Source: DASZPL01 sp035550315
Lineage (GTDB): Bacteria > Actinomycetota > Actinomycetes > JAFAQI01
Assembly: GCA_035550315.1 (NCBI GenBank)
Contig: DASZPL010000096.1
Coordinates: forward strand, 1-21,442
Length of the DNA: 21,442 nt
Direction of reading: 5' to 3'
Made by a program: the position numbers and the translations under genes. Of this stretch, positions 7,153-12,857 are shown piece after piece. How positions within the stretch are numbered: position 1 is the first letter of the stretch; every line of letters starts with the position of its first letter. The notes beneath the pieces were generated by a model, which was not told the origin of the DNA, searched no databases, and saw only the letters and a list, made by a program, of their open reading frames with translations.

Positions 7153-8367
7153 GTGCCGGTCAGCCACCGCGCGGCTCGCGCGCGTCCACTGGCGGTCACG
7201 GCTGCAGCCGTCGCGTTCGCGCTGCCGCTGGCGTTCCTCGCGCCACCGGCCGCCGCCAGCCACGGCGACCCGGGCGCCGGAGCGGTCAGTCGCAGCAAGC
7301 AGGCGGTCGCCGACGCCCAGGCGCAGGTCGACCAGGTGGCGCACCAGGTCGCGCGGGCGGAGTCGAAGATGCAACGGCTGGCCACCTCCGCCGAGGTGGC
7401 GATCGAGGCGTACGACGGGGCCCGGGTGAAGCTCGCCGCGGCCGAGCAGGCGGCGGCCACCGCCAAGCACACGCTCGACCTGGCGAACCGTCACGTCGCC
7501 CACAGCCGGCAGGCGGTGATCCGGTTCGCGCGCGCGGCGTACGAATCCGGCGGGCTGTCCGCGATCGACGCGCTGTTCCTTCCCGGCGGCGCGTCGGCGA
7601 TGGTGTCGCGGATCGGCGCGGTCAACGCGATCTCCGACCACTCCCGCGACACGATGCAGCGGTTCGACGCGGCGCAGCTGTTCCAGCGCGTCGTCAGCCA
7701 ACAGGCCGATGCGGCCCGCGGCAACGCGCAGGCGGCGGCGACCCGCGCCGCGCACGCCAAGGCGGCGGCCGAGGCGCAGGTCGCGGCGCAGAGCAGCCTG
7801 CTGCATCGGTTGCAGCACAAGCGCGCGCAGCTGCGCGCGCTGCTCACCGTCGCGCAGCAGCACGCCGACGCCGTCGAGCGCGCTCACCTGGCCGCGCTCG
7901 CCGCGGCCCGCCAGGCGGTGGAGGCACCGGCCCCCGCCGGCGTACCGACAGGCGGCGTGCAGGGCAGTGGCAGCCTCGCCGGCACGATCTCGGCGAGCAC
8001 CGGGGCGGCGGCCGTCCGCGAGGCCGAGGCGCAGATCGGCAAGCCCTACCAGTGGGGCGGCGCCGGCCCGGACACCTTCGACTGCTCCGGTCTGGTGATG
8101 TGGGCCTACGCCCACGTCGGAGTCCACCTCGACCACTGGACCGGCGACCAGTGGAACGAAGGCGCGCATATCTCGACCAGCCAGCTGCGTCCCGGCGACC
8201 TGCTGTTCTTCGCCTATAACACCTCGGCCCCCTCGACCATTCATCATGTGGGCATGTACATCGGCGGTGGTCAGATGGTTGAGGCGCCTTACACCGGCGC
8301 GGACGTGCGGATCAGCAGCGCGTCCCGCCCGGACTTCATCGGAGCGGTTCGTCCGTACCAGCGGTGA
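7153..8367 (+). CDS. Secreted NlpC/P60 peptidoglycan endopeptidase with coiled-coil N-terminal region
   Basis: This is a 404-residue exported cell-wall hydrolase. Residues 1-37 are a signal peptide (Arg-rich start, hydrophobic core LAVTAAAVAFALPLAFL, then APPAAA before the likely cleavage site). Residues 45-255 are Ala/Gln/Lys-rich helices resembling the coiled-coil regulatory domain of RipC/CwlO-type proteins. An Ala/Pro/Gly linker precedes a C-terminal NlpC/P60 domain (about 290-404) with catalytic Cys311 in FDCSGLVMWAY and His365 in HHVGMYIGGG, plus QLRPGDLLFF. Such enzymes cut the D-Glu to diaminopimelate bond in stem peptides during growth or division. The start is GTG 7153, consistent with the leaderless promoter. 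Its stop overlaps the ddl start by four bases, linking peptidoglycan cleavage and precursor synthesis. Confidence 0.93.
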   Translation: MPVSHRAARARPLAVTAAAVAFALPLAFLAPPAAASHGDPGAGAVSRSKQAVADAQAQVDQVAHQVARAESKMQRLATSAEVAIEAYDGARVKLAAAEQAAATAKHTLDLANRHVAHSRQAVIRFARAAYESGGLSAIDALFLPGGASAMVSRIGAVNAISDHSRDTMQRFDAAQLFQRVVSQQADAARGNAQAAATRAAHAKAAAEAQVAAQSSLLHRLQHKRAQLRALLTVAQQHADAVERAHLAALAAARQAVEAPAPAGVPTGGVQGSGSLAGTISASTGAAAVREAEAQIGKPYQWGGAGPDTFDCSGLVMWAYAHVGVHLDHWTGDQWNEGAHISTSQLRPGDLLFFAYNTSAPSTIHHVGMYIGGGQMVEAPYTGADVRISSASRPDFIGAVRPYQR

Positions 8368-9437
8368 GCCGCACCCCTGAGCCGCGGCGGTCGCGGCTGC
8401 GGGTCGCCGTCGTCTTCGGTGGCCGCAGCAGCGAGCACGCGGTGTCCTGCGCCACCGCCGCGAGCGTGCTCGCGGCGCTCGACCCGGAGCGTTACGACGT
8501 GGTGCCGATCGGCATCACCACCGAGGGCCGGTGGGTGCTGCCGAGCCACGCGCCGCAGGCGATCACCGGCCGCGACCTGCCGCGGGTCGACCCGGCCGGC
8601 CAGGCGTTGGTGCTGCCGGGCGACCCGACCGCACTGCCTGCCGAACTCGGCCGGATCGACGTCGTGTTCCCGGTGTTGCACGGACCGTACGGCGAGGACG
8701 GCACCGTGCAGGGCCTGCTCGAGCTGGCCGGGATTCCCTACGTCGGCTCCGGCGTGTTCGCGTCGGCCGCGGCGATGGACAAGCAGCAGATGAAGCGGCT
8801 GCTCGCCGCGGCCGGACTGGCGGTGCCGGCGTACGCCGTTGCCCGCGCGGGCCGGCCGGTGCCGGCCGCGGTCGCCGAGCTGGGGCTGCCGGTGTTCGTC
8901 AAGCCGGCGCGTGGCGGGTCGAGCATCGGTATCAGCCGGGTGACCCGCGCCGACGACCTGGAGCCGGCGCTGCAGTCGGCGTACCGCTACGACCCCAAGG
9001 CGCTGATCGAGACCGCGATCGTGGGCCGTGAGCTCGAATGCGGCGTGCTGGCCGGACCGGACGGCACGCCGGAGGCATCGCTGCCGGCCGAGGTGCGGGT
9101 CGCGCCGGGTGCCGCGTTCTATGACTTCGACGCGAAGTACCTGCCGGACGCGGGCACCGAGTTCGACATCCCGCCGGAGCTTCCGGACGCCGACATCAAG
9201 CGGGTGCGGGAGGCAGCACTCGCGGCGTTCGAGGCGCTGGAGTGCGAGGGGCTGGCACGCGTCGACTTCTTCCTGACGCCGAGCGGTGAGCTGCTGATCA
9301 ACGAGGTAAACACGATGCCGGGGTTCACGCCGGCGTCGATGTTCCCGCAGACGTGGGCCGCGACCGGCGTCGACTACCCGACTCTGGTCGGCCGGCTGAT
9401 CGACGACGCGCTACGTCGCGGCACCGGCCTGCGCTAA
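8364..9437 (+). CDS. ddl: D-alanine--D-alanine ligase
   Basis: This ATP-grasp enzyme joins two D-alanines for the peptidoglycan stem peptide. The 357-residue product has the N-terminal VVFGGRSSEHAVSC signature (residues 15-28), VLHGPYGEDGTVQGLLEL, the ATP-grasp core with KPARGGSSIGISRV, VGRELECGVL, and the Mg/active-site segment LINEVNTMPGFTPASMFP. GTG 8364 overlaps the stop of the NlpC/P60 gene (GTGA), so the two are translationally coupled; no separate Shine-Dalgarno is seen. All catalytic motifs are intact. A large hairpin lies 42 bases after the stop. Confidence 0.97.
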   Translation: MSRTPEPRRSRLRVAVVFGGRSSEHAVSCATAASVLAALDPERYDVVPIGITTEGRWVLPSHAPQAITGRDLPRVDPAGQALVLPGDPTALPAELGRIDVVFPVLHGPYGEDGTVQGLLELAGIPYVGSGVFASAAAMDKQQMKRLLAAAGLAVPAYAVARAGRPVPAAVAELGLPVFVKPARGGSSIGISRVTRADDLEPALQSAYRYDPKALIETAIVGRELECGVLAGPDGTPEASLPAEVRVAPGAAFYDFDAKYLPDAGTEFDIPPELPDADIKRVREAALAAFEALECEGLARVDFFLTPSGELLINEVNTMPGFTPASMFPQTWAATGVDYPTLVGRLIDDALRRGTGLR

Positions 9438-9478
9438 CGCCCTCGCACTCGCTCCCTCCCCCTCGCCCTCCCTTTCTC

Positions 9479-9541
9479 CGATGATCATGAGCGCTTTCGC
9501 AGGAATCGCGCGTTTTCGTGCGAAACCGCTCATGATCATCG
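9479..9541. terminator. Long imperfect hairpin between convergent ddl and DUF3515 gene
   Basis: Two 22-base arms (9479-9500 and 9520-9541) pair with a single mismatch around a 19-base loop. The outer part is CGATGATCATGAGCG, then a C/C mismatch, then TTTCGC. A pyrimidine-rich tract (about 9438-9478) precedes it and a G-run follows. The position between converging genes suggests a bidirectional terminator. The length and the GATCATGAGC core also suit a dispersed intergenic repeat. Confidence 0.7.
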
Positions 9542-9556
9542 AGGGGGGGAGTCAGC

Positions 9557-10027
9557 TCAGCGCAGCGCGGCTTTGAGCGGCGTTGCCAGGTCCACCAAAA
9601 AGGCGCCCTGGTCGGCGTAGTGGGTCGGGATCGCCAGCGATACGTCGACCTCGGGCACCCGTCGCGGCCGGCCCTGCACCGCGGTCCATGTCACGGTGTC
9701 TTTGCCGATGTGCTGAAACCAGCTCACGCCGTTGACCACCGTGGTCTGCGACGACAGCGGCGAGTAGCCCGCCGGCCGCGGCACGCCGCAGCGGAGGACG
9801 ACCGCGGGGTTGCCCCACGCGTGGGTCAGCGGCGAGTGCGGCTCGACGACACGCGAGCCCAGCGACTCCAGCCGGCTCGGCAGCATCGTGTTGAGGTGCG
9901 CACACTTCGCCTCGACCGCACCCGACGGCCGCGGCGGCGTGATTGATAGTGACGTCGATGAGCAGCCGACGACGACACCACCGATGACGGCGGCGGCCGC
10001 GGCCGCGGCGAGGCGCGGGTGGATCAG
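9557..10027 (-). CDS. DUF3515 family lipoprotein, apparent CTG start
   Basis: The conserved part matches the DUF3515 family of actinobacterial secreted proteins: CAHLNTMLPSRL, HAWGNPAVVLRCGVPRPAGY, VNGVSWFQ and VPEVDVSLAIP. The first ATG in this frame (9886) would cut off the N terminus. Extending the frame upstream gives a lipoprotein signal: MIHPRL, seven alanines, then VIGGVVVGC with lipobox VVGC and lipidated Cys22. The only plausible starts are CTG codons; CTG 10027 overlaps the TGA of the upstream Lrp-domain gene (CTGA) and gives 156 residues, while CTG 10045 is an alternative. The function of the family is unknown. Family call is firm; the start is an inference from the lipobox. Confidence 0.8.
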   Translation of the reverse strand: MIHPRLAAAAAAAVIGGVVVGCSSTSLSITPPRPSGAVEAKCAHLNTMLPSRLESLGSRVVEPHSPLTHAWGNPAVVLRCGVPRPAGYSPLSSQTTVVNGVSWFQHIGKDTVTWTAVQGRPRRVPEVDVSLAIPTHYADQGAFLVDLATPLKAALR

Positions 10028-10260
10028 AGGTGGACGACCGGGCAGGTGAGGGTGCGGGTGATGCCGGCGACGGACTGCACCTTGGCGACGACCAGTTTGC
10101 CGAGCTCGTCGACGTTGCGCGCTTCGCTGCGCACGATCACGTCGTACGGTCCGGTGACGTCCTCGGCCATGGTGACGCCCTTGATGGTCGCGATCTCGCC
10201 GGCGACCTGCGCCGCCTTGCCGACTTCGGTCTGGATGAGGATGTAGGCCTGGACCGTCAC
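10024..10260 (-). CDS. Stand-alone Lrp/AsnC ligand-binding (RAM) domain protein
   Basis: The 78-residue product is only the effector-binding domain of the Lrp/AsnC family: it begins with VQAYILIQTEVGKAAQVA and includes GPYDVIVRSEARNVDELGKLVV and VAGITRTLTCPVV. There is no helix-turn-helix. In the family this domain forms oligomers that bind amino acids; stand-alone versions may sense ligands without binding DNA. The start is GTG 10260, with GGGAG 5 bases upstream on the minus strand (10266-10270); ATG 10272 is a less likely alternative because that ribosome binding site would lie inside the gene. It overlaps the DUF3515 gene by four bases and diverges from thiL. Confidence 0.88.
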   Translation of the reverse strand: MTVQAYILIQTEVGKAAQVAGEIATIKGVTMAEDVTGPYDVIVRSEARNVDELGKLVVAKVQSVAGITRTLTCPVVHL

Positions 10261-10316
10261 GAGTGCTCCCAACGAAAGTGAGCGGGTCTTGCGACAGACC
10301 GTATCCGACGACCGGG

Positions 10317-11270
10317 GTGATCTACATCTCGGTTAATGACAGCGGGGAGTTCGGGCTGATCGCGCGGATCGCGGCGCGCATCTCGGCGGCCGAGCCGGTG
10401 CTGCTCGGACCCGGTGACGACGCCGCCGTCGTGGCCGCGCCGGACGGTCGCGTCGTCGCGACGACCGACCTACTGGTCGATGGCCGGCACTTCCGGCGCG
10501 ACTGGTCGACGGCGTACGACGTCGGCCGCAAGGCGGCCGCGCAGAACCTCGCCGACATCGCCGCGATGGGCGCGGTCCCGACGGCGTTGCTCGTTGGCCT
10601 GGCCGCGCCGCCCGACCTCGCTCTCAACTGGGCTGACGGTCTGGCCGACGGGCTGCGCGACGAGGCTGCGCTCGTCGGTGCCGGCGTGGCCGGCGGTGAC
10701 GTGGTCGCCAGCGACCGGGTGACGATCGCGGTGACCGCGCTGGGCGATCTCGCCGGGCGGTCGCCGGTGACGCGCTCCGGCGCGCGGGCCGGTGACGTCG
10801 TGGTGCTGGCCGGCCGGGTCGGTTGGGCGGCGGCCGGGCTCGCGCTGCTGGAGGCCGGGCGCTCCGACCACCCGATGGCGGACGCGCACCGTCGGCCCGA
10901 CGTCGACTACGCCGCGGCCCGCGCGTTGGCGGCGGCCGGCGCCACCTCGATGATCGACGTCTCCGACGGCTTGCTCGCCGACCTCGGTCACGTCGCGGCC
11001 GCGTCCGGCGTAAGGATCGAGGTCGCGAGCGCGGCGTTGCCGGTCTCGCCGGAGGTGCGCGCCGCCGCCGAGGAGCTAGGCGTCGACCCGTTGGGCTGGG
11101 TGGCCGGCGGCGGCGACGACCACGCGTTCGCGGCGACGCTGCCGGCCGAGGCGGTGTCGGCGTACCCGGTCATCGGGCGGGTCACCGATGTGCCCGCCGG
11201 CGAGTCCGCCGGCGCCGTCATCACCGATCGAGACTGGCTCGCCTCGCCCGGCCACGAACACTTCCGCTAA
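10317..11270 (+). CDS. thiL: Thiamine-monophosphate kinase
   Basis: It phosphorylates thiamine monophosphate to thiamine diphosphate. The 317-residue product of the PurM-like ATP-binding family shows GEFGLIARI, the metal-binding GPGDDAAVV (residues 31-39), TTDLLVDGRHFRRDW, QNLADIAAMGAVP, GGDVV and DVSDGLLADLGH. The C-terminal motif usually written GGED(Y/H) reads GGGDDH (264-269), with Asp where Glu is usual, a conservative change. GTG 10317 is chosen because the GEFGLIARI segment starts 9 residues later; no Shine-Dalgarno is evident. The next gene but one in thiamine synthesis, thiD, lies just downstream but is separated by a hairpin. Confidence 0.95.
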   Translation: MIYISVNDSGEFGLIARIAARISAAEPVLLGPGDDAAVVAAPDGRVVATTDLLVDGRHFRRDWSTAYDVGRKAAAQNLADIAAMGAVPTALLVGLAAPPDLALNWADGLADGLRDEAALVGAGVAGGDVVASDRVTIAVTALGDLAGRSPVTRSGARAGDVVVLAGRVGWAAAGLALLEAGRSDHPMADAHRRPDVDYAAARALAAAGATSMIDVSDGLLADLGHVAAASGVRIEVASAALPVSPEVRAAAEELGVDPLGWVAGGGDDHAFAATLPAEAVSAYPVIGRVTDVPAGESAGAVITDRDWLASPGHEHFR

Positions 11271-11280
11271 CCCGCCGTAC

Positions 11281-11324
11281 TTGTCAGCGTTTGCGGGGCC
11301 TATGGCCCCCGCAAACGCTGACAA
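11281..11324. terminator. Strong hairpin between thiL and thiD
   Basis: TTGTCAGCGTTTGCGGGG (11281-11298) pairs with its complement ending at 11324, and the stem continues through GGGGCC/GGCCCC to a TAT loop with one bulged C. It starts 10 bases after the thiL stop. No T-run follows. Like the hup-cofC hairpin it begins TTGT and ends ACAA, suggesting one terminator style in this genome. Confidence 0.8.
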
Positions 11325-11332
11325 CTCGGCAC

Positions 11333-11338
11333 TAGCCT
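11333..11338 (+). promoter_or_regulatory. Candidate -10 box for thiD (leaderless)
   Basis: TAGCCT lies directly after the terminator hairpin, and the predicted start of transcription (about 11345) falls on the tandem GTG codons at 11343 and 11346. No Shine-Dalgarno is present, and no convincing -35 box is seen because the region overlaps the hairpin. Confidence 0.45.
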
Positions 11339-11342
11339 CGGG

Positions 11343-12137
11343 GTGGTGACGCCGCCGCGGGTGCTGACCGTCGCCGGCTCGGACTCCGGCGGCGGCGCCG
11401 GTATCCAGGCCGACTTGAAGACGATGCTCGCGCTCGGCGTCCACGGGATGAGCGTCATCACCGCGGTCACCGCGCAGAACTCGCTCGGCGTCCACGGCTA
11501 CTGGGAGCTGCCGCAGGAGTCGGTCGACGCGCAACTCGCCGCGGTGCTCGACGACATCGGCGTCGACGCGGTGAAGACCGGCATGCTGGCCTCGCCGGAG
11601 CTGGTCGGTGTCGTCGCAAAGCGGTTGCGTGACGTGGCCGCGCCGGTCATCGTCGACCCGGTGTGCGTGTCGAAGCACGGCGATCCGCTGCTGGTCCCGG
11701 ACGCCATCGACGCGATCGTCAACGAGCTGCTGCCGCTGGCGACGGTCGTGACGCCGAACCTGCCGGAGGTGTCGCGGCTCACCGGCGTCGACGTCGCGAC
11801 CGAGGCGGACCAGCGCCGGGCCGCCGACGCGCTGCTCGCCCTCGGCCCCACCTGGGTGCTGGTGAAGGGCGGCCATCTGGCCGGCGACGCCGTCGACCTG
11901 CTCACGGACGGCACGACCACACTGCAGTTCGACGCCCCACGGCTCGACAACCGGCACACCCACGGCACCGGCTGCACGCTGGCGTCGGCGATCGCGTCGT
12001 ACCTCGCGCTCGGCGCCGGTGTGCCGGATGCGGTGCGCGCAGCCAAGGACTACGTCACCGGTGCGATCGCCGCCGGCTTCCCGCTCGGCGCCGGCATCGG
12101 TCCGGTCGACCACGGCTGGCAGCGGCGCGCCCGATGA
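11343..12137 (+). CDS. thiD: Hydroxymethylpyrimidine/phosphomethylpyrimidine kinase
   Basis: This ribokinase-family enzyme phosphorylates HMP and HMP-phosphate for the pyrimidine half of thiamine. The 264-residue product has VAGSDSGGGAGIQADLKT near the N terminus, AVTAQNS, DAVKTGML, VIVDPVCVSKHGDPLL, TPNLPE, LVKGGHL, and the anion-hole/catalytic motif THGTGCTLASAIAS. Two tandem GTGs (11343, 11346) could start it; both fit a leaderless transcript from TAGCCT at 11333-11338. It is separated from thiL by a hairpin and overlaps the following GNAT gene by four bases (ATGA). Confidence 0.96.
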   Translation: MVTPPRVLTVAGSDSGGGAGIQADLKTMLALGVHGMSVITAVTAQNSLGVHGYWELPQESVDAQLAAVLDDIGVDAVKTGMLASPELVGVVAKRLRDVAAPVIVDPVCVSKHGDPLLVPDAIDAIVNELLPLATVVTPNLPEVSRLTGVDVATEADQRRAADALLALGPTWVLVKGGHLAGDAVDLLTDGTTTLQFDAPRLDNRHTHGTGCTLASAIASYLALGAGVPDAVRAAKDYVTGAIAAGFPLGAGIGPVDHGWQRRAR

Positions 12138-12595
12138 GCGACTTCGAGTTGCGTGACGAACCGTACGACGGGCCGTCGGCCACCGCGCTGACCGCCGCCG
12201 TGCAGCTGGAGTACGTCGAGCGCTACGGCGGACCCGACGACACGCCCGTCGAGGCGAGCGAGTTCGCCCCGCCGACCGGCGTCTTCGTCGTCGGCTACCT
12301 CGACGACCGGCCGGTCGCGATGGGCGGGTTGCGCCGCCATGACGACGGCGTCGTCGAGATCAAGCGGATGTACGTCGTGCCCGACACCCGCGGGCGGGGC
12401 TTGTCACGCGTGATGCTCGCCGGTCTCGAGGAGCGGGCGCAGCAGCTCGGCGCGAGCCGGCTCATCCTGGAGACCGGGCTGAAGCAGCCCGAGGCGATGC
12501 GGCTCTACGAGACGTCCGGCTACCAGCCGATCGAGCCCTACGGCCACTACCGCTGCGCGCCGTCGTCGCGGTGCTACGCGAAGCAACTGTCGTGA
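12134..12595 (+). CDS. GNAT-family N-acetyltransferase
   Basis: The 153-residue product has the GNAT fold: beta strands GVFVVGYLDDRPVAMGGLRR, then VEIKRMYVVPDTRGRGLSRVML, where RGRGLS is the acetyl-CoA pyrophosphate-binding loop (motif A), and LILETGLKQPEAMRLYETSGYQPI (motif B with the typical LY..GY pattern). The substrate is unknown. ATG 12134 overlaps the thiD stop, so it is co-translated with thiD, but no thiamine role can be inferred from this alone. Confidence 0.9.
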   Translation: MSDFELRDEPYDGPSATALTAAVQLEYVERYGGPDDTPVEASEFAPPTGVFVVGYLDDRPVAMGGLRRHDDGVVEIKRMYVVPDTRGRGLSRVMLAGLEERAQQLGASRLILETGLKQPEAMRLYETSGYQPIEPYGHYRCAPSSRCYAKQLS

Positions 12596-12601
12596 CGGCG
12601 G

Positions 12602-12790
12602 TCAGCGGGTGACTTTGCCGGCCTTCAGGCAGGACGTGCAGACGTTGAGCCGCTTGCGGGTGCCGCGGCCGACCACGGCACGCACCGACTGGATGTTCGG
12701 GTTGAACCGCCGGCGCGTGCGGCGGTGCGAGTGCGACACGTTCATGCCGAACCCGGGACCCTTGCCGCACACATCACAGACGGAAGCCAC
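12602..12790 (-). CDS. rpmB: Large-subunit ribosomal protein bL28, zinc-binding form
   Basis: The 62-residue protein is a complete bL28: VCDVCGKGPGFGMNVSHSHR at the N terminus, RRRFNPNIQSVRA in the middle and RLNVCTSCLKAGKV at the end. Cys5, Cys8, Cys51 and Cys54 form two CxxC pairs, the zinc-binding (C+) form. Many actinobacteria also have zinc-free paralogues used under zinc starvation; this is not one. The start GTG 12790 has no Shine-Dalgarno but has TACCCT ending 6 bases upstream, fitting a leaderless mRNA. It diverges from recG. Confidence 0.97.
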   Translation of the reverse strand: MASVCDVCGKGPGFGMNVSHSHRRTRRRFNPNIQSVRAVVGRGTRKRLNVCTSCLKAGKVTR

Positions 12791-12796
12791 GGCGAC

Positions 12797-12802
12797 AGGG
12801 TA
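12797..12802 (-). promoter_or_regulatory. Candidate -10 box for leaderless rpmB
   Basis: Read on the minus strand the sequence is TACCCT, followed by six bases (GTCGCC) and then the GTG of rpmB. Transcription would start on the GTG itself. A weak -35 (TTGGTC at 12822-12827, minus strand) is 19 bases away. Confidence 0.5.
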
Positions 12803-12844
12803 GCCCGACCGCCGCGGTGCCGACCAAACGTCGCATCCCGCACC

Positions 12845-12850
12845 TACCCT
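12845..12850 (+). promoter_or_regulatory. Candidate -10 box for leaderless recG
   Basis: TACCCT is followed by seven bases and the GTG of recG at 12858, so transcription would start on or next to the start codon. It is the same hexamer as the divergent rpmB box. No Shine-Dalgarno is present and the -35 region is weak. Confidence 0.5.
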
Positions 12851-12857
12851 CTGGGTC

